64,000 bases of DNA from Melioribacter roseus P3M-2 (GTDB taxonomy: Bacteria; Bacteroidota; Ignavibacteria; Ignavibacteriales; Melioribacteraceae): NCBI RefSeq assembly GCF_000279145.1, contig NC_018178.1, positions 2,214,001 to 2,278,000 on the forward strand. Direction: 5' to 3'. The position numbers and the translations under genes are program-made. This document shows positions 1 through 9,118 of this stretch, piece by piece. Within the stretch, counting starts at the first letter, position 1; each line of letters begins with the position of its first letter. The notes beneath the pieces were generated by a model that ran no database searches, was not told where the DNA came from, and saw only the letters and a list, made by a program, of their open reading frames with translations.

Positions 1-2
1 GT

Positions 3-1811
3 TCTAAAATCGTATTCCTCTTCCAAAAGGACGGCACAACCAATATCGGCACTGTCGACATCAACGGAAAGAATTTTAAACAATTGACGTTTTTCAATAA
101 CGGCGAACAGGTTTACAATCCCAAATTCTCGCCTGACGATTCATACATAGTCTTCGGTTACTCTCTTAAAAATACGAGGGAAATTGCACGGGTGGATACA
201 AACGGAACCGGATACGATATTATAATTCAAAATGGTTACGACAACCGCGACCCCGTTTTTGACAGTAACGGCAATCTGATTTTCGCCTCGGATATGACAG
301 GCATTTTCAACCTTTATCGATACGATTTTGAAACCCAAAAAACAACCAGAATATCGAATGTGGTAGGCGGAGCTTTTCAGCCGGATATCGACGGAGAAGG
401 AAATGTTATTTATGCCGGGTATACTTCCGACGGATTTAAGATATTCCTTCTGGATAAAGAAAGTCAGTCAAAAGTAGACGACGACAAAAAATACGTATGG
501 ATTGGAAATCCCCCTTTGGGGAACGACAAACCGAAAGGCGATTTGGCTCGATTCAATATAGAAAGGTTGAAGAATTACAACGATTACGAACTGCCGGACG
601 TAAAACCGTCCAGATACTCGGGCTATTTTTCGCGTTTCAGCATTATACCGTTTATACGTTACGATAATTATATTACTTCGAACAGTTTTGCAGACAGAAT
701 AAAACCGGGTATTTACGCTGCTTCGAGCGACTATTTGAACAGATTCAGTATATTCGGCGGAGGCGCAATCAACAAAAAATTCGAACGAGATTTGTTCCTC
801 TCGTTTGAGTACAGAGATAAGCTACCGTTGTTGTTTAATCTGGGACTTAAACCAGAAGTCGGCATAGAGCTTTACAGCGTAAGCCGAAAAACAAATACGG
901 ATATAATCTTCGACTCGCTCGATACCTCGTTGAGAACGAGTACTGATGTAACCTATAATTTATTCGAAGCCGATTTCTTCGCGCGTCAGAAAATTATTAC
1001 AGCGGGAAATATGTTGGAGTTCAGATACGTCTACAGCAGTTACACAGCCACTCTGGAAGCGTTTATATTTCCGAATACGAGTCTGCTCTATCCTTCGACA
1101 AACGATACCTATTATATAGGCAACGATTTCCAATTGAAATTCAGCCACGACGGAATAATTCCGACAAAAGATGCGGATATAAATCCGGTCGGAAGAAAAA
1201 TAGAGCTTAAATACGATTATGAATTTAACCGCTATAACCCGGACGGAACGTATGAAGTGGCGGACGGCATATTGAAACCGGTCTACAAAAACTACAATTT
1301 CCAAAGAATCGAATTAAACTGGAAAGAATATATGCGCGTCTACATGGAACATACTCTCACGGCTCAAATACGAGCGGGGAGTATTCTGGGACCCGATGTG
1401 CCGGAGTTCTTCGATTTTTATCTGGGCGGTTTGATCGGCATGAAAAGTTATCCGTTCTATGCTGTCAGCGGCAATGAAGTCGCATGGATAAATCTTACAT
1501 ACCGCTTCCCGCTCTTTAAGGATATCGATACGCGGCTGGGTCATCTATATGTCGACAAGATTTACATGTCGGTTTATGCCGATTTCGGCAATGCGTGGAA
1601 CGGCAATAGCGTTAAACTGAACGACTTTAAAAAGGGAGCGGGACTCGAACTTAGAATAAAAATGAACTCGTTCTACCTTTTCCCGACGAGTCTCTTTTTA
1701 AATGCCGCATATTCGTTCGACAGATTCACCAGAACGATTCTTAATGAAAATGTTACTTACGGGAAGGAATGGAATTTTTACGGCGGTATATTGTTCGATT
1801 TTAATTTCTAA
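3..1811 (+). CDS. Outer-membrane beta-propeller/surface-antigen-like protein (5' partial)
   Basis: The reading frame is already open at base 3, so the true start and signal peptide lie outside the window; an in-frame TTG at 84 is not a real start. The visible N-terminal third has repeated blades of the TolB/PD40 type, with motifs such as PKFSPDD, DPVFDSNGNLIF and QPDIDGEGNVIY. From about residue 200 to the end there is alternating aromatic/polar sequence of an outer-membrane beta-barrel, finishing in FDFNF with a terminal Phe as in Bam-recognised barrels. This architecture, a periplasmic propeller plus a surface-antigen-like barrel, is common in Bacteroidota and Ignavibacteria. The substrate is unknown. 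The next gene follows after 6 bp, so the two are probably co-transcribed. Confidence 0.75.
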   Translation, partial: SKIVFLFQKDGTTNIGTVDINGKNFKQLTFFNNGEQVYNPKFSPDDSYIVFGYSLKNTREIARVDTNGTGYDIIIQNGYDNRDPVFDSNGNLIFASDMTGIFNLYRYDFETQKTTRISNVVGGAFQPDIDGEGNVIYAGYTSDGFKIFLLDKESQSKVDDDKKYVWIGNPPLGNDKPKGDLARFNIERLKNYNDYELPDVKPSRYSGYFSRFSIIPFIRYDNYITSNSFADRIKPGIYAASSDYLNRFSIFGGGAINKKFERDLFLSFEYRDKLPLLFNLGLKPEVGIELYSVSRKTNTDIIFDSLDTSLRTSTDVTYNLFEADFFARQKIITAGNMLEFRYVYSSYTATLEAFIFPNTSLLYPSTNDTYYIGNDFQLKFSHDGIIPTKDADINPVGRKIELKYDYEFNRYNPDGTYEVADGILKPVYKNYNFQRIELNWKEYMRVYMEHTLTAQIRAGSILGPDVPEFFDFYLGGLIGMKSYPFYAVSGNEVAWINLTYRFPLFKDIDTRLGHLYVDKIYMSVYADFGNAWNGNSVKLNDFKKGAGLELRIKMNSFYLFPTSLFLNAAYSFDRFTRTILNENVTYGKEWNFYGGILFDFNF

Positions 1812-1817
1812 ACGGGT

Positions 1818-2669
1818 ATGAAAATGAAGAAAATAATATTGATATTGTTTATTGCCGGCGCCGTTGGAGCTCAGTCAAAATTGACCGGCAAATTATATCT
1901 CGATTCCGGGATTTCTTTCAAAGAGACTTCGGTTGAATTTGACGACTATGTAGTATCCGCGCAAAAGAAGAAAGCTCCTTTTACCGCTGCGCTCCTTTCG
2001 TTTGCCGTTCCTGGAGCCGGACAATTTTATTCCGAGAGCTATTTGAAGAGCGCGCTTTTTGTGGCTGTGGAAGCCGCGGCAATTACGGTAGGCTTGATAT
2101 ACGACAAAAAAGGAGACGACCAGACGATTAGATTTCAGAATTTTGCCGACGAACATTGGGACGTAGCGCGTTATGCAAGATGGACTATTGTTCACGCAAA
2201 CGAAATCAATCCCTCAATCGATCCGTCTAATTATTTTGTGTTTAATCCGGACGGCACTGTGAATTGGAAAGAATTGAATAAATTGGAAAATGCATTGGGC
2301 GGGTATTATTCACACCGTCTTGCGCCGTACGGAGATCAGCAGTATTACGAAATGATCGGCAAGTATCCTCAATTCAATGTGGGCTGGGACGATTTCGGCG
2401 ATGAAAATACGCCTTATAAGTACGGCGATCCGCTTACTGAAAATTTCATTTTTTATTCAAAAGAACGCGGAAAAGCCAACGATTTCTATAACGTGGCTTA
2501 TAAAGCCGTTCTCGTTATTTTTACGAATCACATAATAAGCGCCATCGACGCTGCGCTTACGGCTCACAGCTTTAATAAAAATATTAAGGTCAATGCGGAA
2601 CTAAATAAAATTAATGTCGGTTATAGAACTTTCTATTATCCTCAATTAAATTTGCAATATAATTTTTAA
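1818..2669 (+). CDS. Secreted/envelope DUF5683-like protein
   Basis: A 283-residue protein with a cleavable-looking signal sequence (MKMKKIILILFIAGAVGAQS). Residues about 50-90 carry the FAVPGAGQFYSES motif followed by a hydrophobic stretch. A Pro-Gly-x-Gly-Gln-x-Tyr segment before a membrane-like helix is typical of DUF5683-type envelope proteins of the FCB group, whose function is unknown. The remainder is rich in aromatic residues and includes a second hydrophobic segment near residue 235. It starts 6 bp after the upstream barrel protein and ends 15 bp before der, so it probably belongs to the same transcript. Assignment rests on motif recognition only. Confidence 0.6.
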   Translation: MKMKKIILILFIAGAVGAQSKLTGKLYLDSGISFKETSVEFDDYVVSAQKKKAPFTAALLSFAVPGAGQFYSESYLKSALFVAVEAAAITVGLIYDKKGDDQTIRFQNFADEHWDVARYARWTIVHANEINPSIDPSNYFVFNPDGTVNWKELNKLENALGGYYSHRLAPYGDQQYYEMIGKYPQFNVGWDDFGDENTPYKYGDPLTENFIFYSKERGKANDFYNVAYKAVLVIFTNHIISAIDAALTAHSFNKNIKVNAELNKINVGYRTFYYPQLNLQYNF

Positions 2670-2684
2670 TATACCTGATAAAAT

Positions 2685-3998
2685 ATGAATGAACCGGTAA
2701 TTGTAATAGTAGGTCGTCCGAACGTAGGAAAGTCGACGCTTTTTAACAGATTGACCAGAAGTAAAACTTCGATAGTAGACGACGCGCCCGGAGTGACGCG
2801 CGACCGTATTTACGGCGAAGCCGAATGGAACGGCAAGAAATTTCGAGTTATCGATACGGGCGGATTGGTGCCGAATTCTCAAGACCTGTTTGAAGCGGCT
2901 ATCAAAGAACAGGTGGAAATAGCTTTCCAGGAAGCCGATGCAATTTTCTTTGTCGTTGACGGCAAAAGCGGCCTGACTCCGCTCGATATTGAAATCGCTC
3001 AAAATCTCCGCAAGTTTACAAAACCGAATTTTTTACTCGTGAATAAGGCGGACAGCCCCGAACTCGAAATTATTAAAAACGATTTCTACAGACTCGGTAT
3101 CGAAAAAATTTACGATATTTCAGCCATTAACGGAAGAAACCTGGGTGATTTGCTCGACGATTTAATCGAAAGTCTCGATTTTTCAAATGTAACTGATAAA
3201 CCCGACCCTCGTTTGCGACTCTCGATTATAGGTAAGCCCAACGTGGGAAAATCGTCCCTTGTAAATTCGCTGCTTGGCTACGACCGTTCGATCGTTACTG
3301 ACATTCCCGGAACTACGAGGGACAGCATCGATTCCGTTCTGAAATATTACGGACAGGAAATCATTCTTGTCGATACAGCCGGATTGAGAAGAAAATCGAA
3401 AATAAAAGAAAACGTGGAATTCTTTTCGAACGTGCGCACTTTCAAAGCTCTATGGAACAGCGACGTGGCGGTGTTACTCATCGACGCTCAACTCGGAATT
3501 GAAAATCAGGATCAAAGGATTATACAGGAAGCGGTTCGAAGGCGTAAAGGATTGATTATTGCCATCAATAAATGGGACCTTATCGCAAAAGATACCAACA
3601 CGGCTAAGGTTTTTGAAGAGGCTGTCCGCAGAGAACTAGGGACGCTCGATTATGTGCCAGTCATTACAATCTCGGCATTGACAAAGCAAAGAATTTATAA
3701 ACTGATCGACCTGGCGCTCAAAATCCATGACGAACGAAAGAAAAAAATTCCAACGAATCAGTTGAATGAAATACTCCTTCCGGAAATTCAAAAAACTCCA
3801 CCCCCTGCCACTCCGACGGGTAAAGAAGTTAAAATAAAATATATTACTCAGGTGGGCGACCACTACCCGATTTTCCTTTTCTTTGCAAACGAACACAAAT
3901 ATGTTCCCGAACACTATAAACGTTTTCTGGAAAGATTGATTCGAAAGCATTTAGGTTTCGAAGGCGTCCCGATGACAATCAGCATAAAGGATAAATAA
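2685..3998 (+). CDS. der: Ribosome assembly GTPase Der (EngA)
   Basis: Der is the tandem-GTPase factor needed for maturation of the 50S ribosomal subunit. The 437-residue protein has two complete G domains: the first with GRPNVGKST at residues 10-18 and NKAD, the second with GKPNVGKSS near residue 182, a DxxG-type DTAG motif and NKWD. A C-terminal KH-like domain follows (from about residue 350). Length and order match the family exactly. It starts with ATG 15 bp after the preceding gene. Confidence 0.97.
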   Translation: MNEPVIVIVGRPNVGKSTLFNRLTRSKTSIVDDAPGVTRDRIYGEAEWNGKKFRVIDTGGLVPNSQDLFEAAIKEQVEIAFQEADAIFFVVDGKSGLTPLDIEIAQNLRKFTKPNFLLVNKADSPELEIIKNDFYRLGIEKIYDISAINGRNLGDLLDDLIESLDFSNVTDKPDPRLRLSIIGKPNVGKSSLVNSLLGYDRSIVTDIPGTTRDSIDSVLKYYGQEIILVDTAGLRRKSKIKENVEFFSNVRTFKALWNSDVAVLLIDAQLGIENQDQRIIQEAVRRRKGLIIAINKWDLIAKDTNTAKVFEEAVRRELGTLDYVPVITISALTKQRIYKLIDLALKIHDERKKKIPTNQLNEILLPEIQKTPPPATPTGKEVKIKYITQVGDHYPIFLFFANEHKYVPEHYKRFLERLIRKHLGFEGVPMTISIKDK

Positions 3999-4075
3999 TA
4001 AATTTACACGCCGTAGCATACCCAAAACATGCCGGAATTGTTTATATTTATCTGAGATAATTTGCAGGTTATGTT

Positions 4076-5437
4076 TTGTACTCGCCAAAAAATATCGTTA
4101 TTATAGGAGGTAACGCCGCAGGACCGGCTGCCGCTGCAAAGGCTAAACGAGTTAACCCGGATTCAAATGTAATATTATTTGAAGCTGGCCGTTTCATTTC
4201 GACCGGCACGTGCGAACTGCCTTATGCTCTTTCGGGCGAAATTTCCGACGCAATGAAATTGGTGTTTTTCGATTCGGAAAGCTTCGAACAAAAAGGCGTT
4301 AAAGTTTATGTCGACCATCTTGTCGAAAAAATCGACAGACGCCGAAAAACCGTTACCGTTTTAAATAAAGCTTCTAATCAAAAAATTGAATATCCATACG
4401 ACAGATTAATTCTTACAACGGGTTCTAAACCGGTATACATCCCGAAATTCGATAAATCGCTCGACAATCTCTTCACATTGAAAAGCGTATCCGACTTAAT
4501 TAAACTGGATAAATTTTTAAGCAATAACAGCCAGATAAGAAACGTTGCCGTTATTGGAGCCGGTTATATCGGATTGGAAACGGCCGAAGCATTCAGAAAA
4601 AAAGGTTTTGCAGTCAAACTATTTGAAAGAGAAAATTTACCGTTGCCCAATTCTGGCGTTGAAATCGGCAATATTATAGCGGAAATCCTGAAAGAAAACA
4701 ATATCGAATTTTACGGACAGGCTGTTGATATCGAACCGGTTATAAAGGACAATACGGTAAAGGCAATAAAACATCAGGGCTGGACTATCGAAGTCGATAT
4801 GGTATTGCTTGCCGCGGGCGTAAAACCTAATAACAATCTGGCTGCGGCTGCGGGACTGACACTGGGCGAATTCGGAGGATTGAAAGTCGATTCGCGCTGC
4901 AAGACCTCGGACCCGAACATTTTTGCCGCGGGCGACAATATCGAAGTTAAAAACAGTATTACGAACAGATACGATTATATACCCCTTGCGACAATCGCCA
5001 GGGACTACGGTCATATTGCAGGCGAAAATGCAGCCGGCGGGAATGCTATAGCGCGCGGCATTGTTCCGAACGTCGCCTTGAAACTTTTCGATTACTATAT
5101 TGCCACAGTAGGAATCAACCGCGCTAAAGCGCGTAAATATAATCTTAATGTCGAATCCGTTTATGCCACGGCTCCCAATCTTGTAAAGGTTATGCCCGGC
5201 AGCCGGAACGGCTTCGGTAAAATATTATTCGATAAGTATACCGGCAATATTTTCGGAGCTCAGTTTATCGGCGGAAAAGAAGTTGCAGGACATGCGGATA
5301 TCGTTTCCGTTTTTATTAATAATAAAATACCTGTATATAAATTGAGCGATATCGATTATAATTACACGCCGCCGCTGTCTCCGTTTATAAATATATTGTC
5401 GATTTTGGGAAGAAAAGCAAAAGAGGTAAAAAAATGA
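4076..5437 (+). CDS. CoA-disulfide reductase/NADH oxidase-like flavoprotein
   Basis: A 453-residue FAD- and NAD(P)H-dependent pyridine nucleotide-disulfide oxidoreductase. It has the N-terminal FAD motif GGNAAGPAAA (about residues 11-20), a single active-site-type Cys46 within TGTCELPYAL, an NAD(P)H-binding motif GAGYIGLETAEAF near residue 160 and the FAD motif AAGDN near residue 283. A single redox Cys in this place is the hallmark of CoA-disulfide reductases, NADH oxidases and persulfide reductases, and the sequence alone cannot separate these. The start is TTG at 4076; an ATG at 4071 is out of frame and soon stops. The 3' end overlaps upp by 4 bp, implying translational coupling. With bshC in the window, a role in low-molecular-weight thiol redox balance is possible but is an inference. 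Confidence 0.82.
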   Translation: MYSPKNIVIIGGNAAGPAAAAKAKRVNPDSNVILFEAGRFISTGTCELPYALSGEISDAMKLVFFDSESFEQKGVKVYVDHLVEKIDRRRKTVTVLNKASNQKIEYPYDRLILTTGSKPVYIPKFDKSLDNLFTLKSVSDLIKLDKFLSNNSQIRNVAVIGAGYIGLETAEAFRKKGFAVKLFERENLPLPNSGVEIGNIIAEILKENNIEFYGQAVDIEPVIKDNTVKAIKHQGWTIEVDMVLLAAGVKPNNNLAAAAGLTLGEFGGLKVDSRCKTSDPNIFAAGDNIEVKNSITNRYDYIPLATIARDYGHIAGENAAGGNAIARGIVPNVALKLFDYYIATVGINRAKARKYNLNVESVYATAPNLVKVMPGSRNGFGKILFDKYTGNIFGAQFIGGKEVAGHADIVSVFINNKIPVYKLSDIDYNYTPPLSPFINILSILGRKAKEVKK

Positions 5438-6060
5438 ACAATCTTACCGTAGTGGATAATCCACTGGTAAAAAGAGATATAACGGTCCTTCGTAATAAAG
5501 ATACAAGACCTGCGGATTTCCGCGCCGCTCTGGGCAGAATTTCTTATTCCATTGCAGTTGAAATTTCTAAAAATTTTCAATTGAACGAAATCGAAGTGGT
5601 CACGCCTCTGGAGACGACAATCGGTTATGAATTGCAAAAGCAGGTCGTTCTGGTGCCGGTATTGCGCGCAGGACTCAGTATGGTCAATTCTTTTCTGGAT
5701 ATGATACCAGAGGCTAAAGTGGGACACATCGGTTTGCAGCGCAACGAAAAAACTTTAATGCCAGAAGATTATTATTATAAAACTCCGAAGGACATTGGCA
5801 GCTCCGTTACAATAGTTCTCGATCCGATGCTTGCCACCGGAGGAAGCGCCGCGGCGGCTTTCAAATATTTGAAAGAACGGGGCGCCGGCGAATCTTACCT
5901 TGCGTGTCTGATAGCAGCGCCGGAAGGCGTAAAAAAAATGTATGACGAACATCCCGACATAAAAATTTATACGGCAGCATTGGACAGGGAATTGAACGAG
6001 GTCGGCTATATCGTTCCGGGTTTGGGAGACGCCGGCGACAGAACGTTCGGCACTTTCTGA
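5434..6060 (+). CDS. upp: Uracil phosphoribosyltransferase
   Basis: Converts uracil and PRPP to UMP in pyrimidine salvage. The 208-residue length is that of the family. The PRPP-binding loop LDPMLATGGSAAAA is visible near residues 128-141. The C-terminal uracil-binding segment (GYIVPGLGDAGDRTFGT) is intact. It overlaps the upstream flavoenzyme by 4 bp (ATGA). No strong terminator is seen in the short gap before the following gene. Confidence 0.96.
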   Translation: MNNLTVVDNPLVKRDITVLRNKDTRPADFRAALGRISYSIAVEISKNFQLNEIEVVTPLETTIGYELQKQVVLVPVLRAGLSMVNSFLDMIPEAKVGHIGLQRNEKTLMPEDYYYKTPKDIGSSVTIVLDPMLATGGSAAAAFKYLKERGAGESYLACLIAAPEGVKKMYDEHPDIKIYTAALDRELNEVGYIVPGLGDAGDRTFGTF

Positions 6061-6149
6061 AGAACTTATACGGCGCTGAATCTGTATAACGTTTTGACAA
6101 TTGTTTTTTATCGATATTTTCGCTTTATTTAAGTAAAACTTTGCTTAAC

Positions 6150-8339
6150 ATGGAAACGGTAATCGGAATTAAACATAAAAAAATGCTCGACGAGCTTCTT
6201 GAAGTTTGCCGAAAAAATTTACGGGTAGTAAACGAAGCTCTTATCGAAAAAGCATTTCATTTGAGCTACGAGTCGCATAAAAACGACTTTCGAGCTTCCG
6301 GTGAACCGTATTTCAATCATCCCTACGAAGTGGCAATGATTCTTGCCAGAGAAATTCCGCTCGACGACATATCGATAGTCGGGGCGTTGCTGCATGACGT
6401 GGTTGAAGATTCCGACATAAACATCGAATTTATTGAAAGAGAATTCGGACAGGAAGTTGCAGAGATTGTCGACGGCGTTACGAAAATAGGCGGAGTGTTT
6501 AAGGAACAGGAAATTGTCAAAGCCGAAAATTACAGAAAGCTCTTGCTCTCTATGGTAAAAGATGTGCGCGTAATTCTGGTTAAATTTGCCGACCGCCTCC
6601 ATAACATGCGCACGCTCGAATTTGTAAGCCCTCAAAAACAACGCCGCATTGCGAAAGAGACGCTCGAAATTTATGCGCCCTTTGCCCACAGATTCGGTCT
6701 CGGCGCCATTAAATGGGAAATGGAAGACCTGGCATTCAAGTATCTCAACAGAGAAGCTTATGACAGTATTGCTCAAAAAATTTCGGATACGCGAAAGGAA
6801 AGAGAGGCTTTTCTGAACAAAGTTATTAAGCCTGTATCAGAAAAACTGAAAGAATATAACCTGAAATTCGAAATAAGCGGAAGACCCAAACATCTCTACA
6901 GTATCTACAGAAAAATGGTAACTCAGAATCTTCCGTTCGAACAAATATATGACAAGCTTGCTATCAGAATTATTCTGGAAAACGACGATAAAAACAGTTG
7001 TTATCTCGTGCTTGGAATTGTGAACGAGCTTTTCAAACCGATACCCGACCGTTTTAAGGATTTTATTTCGATTCCGAAAAAGAACAACTATCAATCGATT
7101 CATACTACCGTTATCGGTCCGGAAGGTAGACTCGTAGAGGTTCAGATTCGAACGCGTAAGATGCATGAAATTGCCGAACGCGGCGTGGCTGCTCACTGGA
7201 AATACAAAGAGAATATTACTAGCGCCGACAAAGAACTCGAAGAATGGGTAAGCTGGGTAAGGGATATTTTCGAAAACGCTTCCAAAGACGAGGCTACCAA
7301 AGAAATACTCGCAAGTTTTAAACTGAATCTTTATCAGGACGAAATTTATGTTTTTACTCCAAAAGGAGAACTCAAAAGGCTGCCTATCAATTCCACTCCG
7401 GTCGATTTCGCTTATGAGATTCACAGTAACGTGGGCAACCACTGTATAGGCGCTAAAGTCAACGGCAAAATTGTTCCATTGAATACAATTCTCCACAGCG
7501 GCGACCAGGTCGAAATCATCACTTCAAAAAATCAGCATCCTAACAAAAGCTGGTTGCAGTTTGTCAAAACGCATAAAGCCAAAAGTCATATTCGCAGATA
7601 CCTGAATAAAGAAGAAGAACGGATAATCGAAAACGGTAAGGAGATATTCGAGAAAAAAGTCAAAAAATATAAACTCGCCCTGACTCCCGACGATTTAGTT
7701 AAGCTTTCGAAAAAGCTCAAATTCGACAACGTCAAAAGCTTTTATAAAGCGATTGCCTCAAACAACGTAGACCTCGACCGGATTTTGAATCCTGCGCTCA
7801 ACGTACAGGCTCAGGAGAGCCAGAAAGAAAGCGGCGAACTTGAGTTCGATCGTTTTGTCGATATAGCGCGCCATACTGCCGGCGGTGTAATCGTTGAAGG
7901 CGAACAGAAAGGTCTGTCGATAAGTTATGCAAAGTGTTGCAATCCGATTCCCGGCGACCCGATAATCGGTTATGTTACAATCGGCGAGGGAATTAAAGTG
8001 CACCGTAAAGATTGCAAAAACCTGATTAATATGTTAAAGAGCAACGAAGAAAGGGTAGTGCCGGTTAACTGGCCTAAAACCGACGGCTCTTACTTTGTTG
8101 CGGGCATTATCATAAAAGGCGAAGATATGCCCGGTATTCTGAAAGATATTTCGAATAGTATTACGACTTTTGAAAACACTAATATTAAATCGGTCAATTT
8201 CAGCACTGCCGATTCGATGTTTAAAGGAACAATCACCGTTTATGTAAGGGATCTGAATCACCTTAATAAACTGATAGAGCGACTCAAAAAGAACAAAGGC
8301 GTCTACTCCGTAGAACGGTTTGACGCCGACAATCAATAA
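6150..8339 (+). CDS. rel: Bifunctional (p)ppGpp synthetase/hydrolase (Rel/SpoT)
   Basis: Synthesises and degrades the stringent-response alarmone (p)ppGpp. With the ATG at 6150 the protein has 729 residues; an in-frame TTG at 6141 would add three residues but ATG is preferred. Domains in order: HD hydrolase (HNMR and HDVVED motifs, about residues 45-155), synthetase (GRPKHLYSIYRKM, then RFKDFI, then VEVQIRT), TGS (from about residue 395), a zinc-finger/RIS region with KCCNPIPGD, and a C-terminal ACT domain (from about residue 655). The complete HD box plus an RxKD synthetase motif argue that both activities are retained, as in single-copy Rel enzymes. Confidence 0.96.
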   Translation: METVIGIKHKKMLDELLEVCRKNLRVVNEALIEKAFHLSYESHKNDFRASGEPYFNHPYEVAMILAREIPLDDISIVGALLHDVVEDSDINIEFIEREFGQEVAEIVDGVTKIGGVFKEQEIVKAENYRKLLLSMVKDVRVILVKFADRLHNMRTLEFVSPQKQRRIAKETLEIYAPFAHRFGLGAIKWEMEDLAFKYLNREAYDSIAQKISDTRKEREAFLNKVIKPVSEKLKEYNLKFEISGRPKHLYSIYRKMVTQNLPFEQIYDKLAIRIILENDDKNSCYLVLGIVNELFKPIPDRFKDFISIPKKNNYQSIHTTVIGPEGRLVEVQIRTRKMHEIAERGVAAHWKYKENITSADKELEEWVSWVRDIFENASKDEATKEILASFKLNLYQDEIYVFTPKGELKRLPINSTPVDFAYEIHSNVGNHCIGAKVNGKIVPLNTILHSGDQVEIITSKNQHPNKSWLQFVKTHKAKSHIRRYLNKEEERIIENGKEIFEKKVKKYKLALTPDDLVKLSKKLKFDNVKSFYKAIASNNVDLDRILNPALNVQAQESQKESGELEFDRFVDIARHTAGGVIVEGEQKGLSISYAKCCNPIPGDPIIGYVTIGEGIKVHRKDCKNLINMLKSNEERVVPVNWPKTDGSYFVAGIIIKGEDMPGILKDISNSITTFENTNIKSVNFSTADSMFKGTITVYVRDLNHLNKLIERLKKNKGVYSVERFDADNQ

Positions 8340-8340
8340 T

Positions 8341-8769
8341 ATGTCTGTCACTGAATCCCGGATAATGTCTCTCGATTACGGCGAAAAGCGCGTGGGCGTT
8401 GCAGTTACCGATCCGCTCAATATTTTTGCATATCCCGTAACAACTCTCGACAACGACTCCAATCTGATAGCTAATATTTTGAAATTGATAGACGAGTATA
8501 ACGTAATTAAAATTATTATCGGTAATCCGTTAAAAGAGAACGGCGAAGAATCGAAAGTTTCCTTGATAGTTAAAGATTTTTCCCGGAAGCTTCGCAATGC
8601 CTGCGGAATAGAAATTGAATTGGTAGACGAAAGATACACTTCGCATATGGCGCAGAGGAGAATAATCGAAAGCGTGCCGACTAAAAAAAAGAGAAAAGAC
8701 AAAGGATTGATCGACAAGAATGCCGCGGCGATTATGCTGGAAGATTATCTCAGAAAAAAATCAAATTGA
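8341..8769 (+). CDS. yqgF: Putative Holliday junction resolvase YqgF (RuvX)
   Basis: A 142-residue RNase-H-fold nuclease of the YqgF family, implicated in 16S rRNA 5'-end processing and/or Holliday junction resolution. Visible motifs are MSLDYGEKRVGVAV at the start, IIGNPLKENGEES in the middle and VDERYTSHMAQ, with a final D in KNAAAIMLEDYL, giving the family's acidic triad. The ATG at 8341 is 1 bp after the rel stop codon, so the two are probably coupled. A TTG 21 bp upstream lies inside rel and is less likely. Confidence 0.92.
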   Translation: MSVTESRIMSLDYGEKRVGVAVTDPLNIFAYPVTTLDNDSNLIANILKLIDEYNVIKIIIGNPLKENGEESKVSLIVKDFSRKLRNACGIEIELVDERYTSHMAQRRIIESVPTKKKRKDKGLIDKNAAAIMLEDYLRKKSN

Positions 8770-8795
8770 CATTTTTAGTTATATAAGCTATTTTG
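8766..8795 (+). promoter_or_regulatory. Possible promoter for the BMC gene pair
   Basis: TTG at 8766-8768 followed after 20 bp by TATTTTG at 8789-8795. This resembles the TTG-N20-TAnnTTTG pattern seen elsewhere in the window but is one base short in the -7 box. It lies in the 60-bp gap between yqgF and the first shell gene. Confidence 0.4.
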
Positions 8796-8829
8796 ATGTC
8801 GAAATTTAAACACAATATGGAGCCCTCAT

Positions 8830-9111
8830 ATGACACTCGATGCACTTGGCATGATCGAAACCAAAGGATTGGTAGGAGCCATTGAAGCAGCCGACGCTAT
8901 GGTAAAAGCTGCCAAAGTGGAATTAATCGGAAAAGAAACTATCGGCGGCGGTTATGTAACCGTTATGGTGCGCGGCGACGTTGGAGCCGTTAAAGCAGCT
9001 ACGGACGCAGGCGCGGCAGCCGCTCAACGCGTCGGTGAATTGGTTTCGGTTCACGTAATTCCTCGTCCTCATACAGATGTGGAATTGATTCTTCCCAAAC
9101 GTTCCAAGTAA
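8830..9111 (+). CDS. BMC-H microcompartment shell protein (single BMC domain)
   Basis: A 93-residue hexamer-forming bacterial microcompartment shell protein of the PduA/EutM/CcmK family. The whole chain is one BMC domain: [20 protein letters not shown] at the start, a pore loop TIGGG at about residues 38-42, [17 protein letters not shown], and the closing [12 protein letters not shown]. The gly-rich pore loop resembles small-metabolite pores of PduA type. It is followed after 7 bp by a second BMC gene. No other shell (pentamer, trimer) or core enzyme gene is adjacent, so this is a satellite locus. The two hexamers look like a tandem duplication, with the domains nearly identical over the second half. 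Confidence 0.95.
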   Translation: MTLDALGMIETKGLVGAIEAADAMVKAAKVELIGKETIGGGYVTVMVRGDVGAVKAATDAGAAAAQRVGELVSVHVIPRPHTDVELILPKRSK

Positions 9112-9118
9112 TTGAATT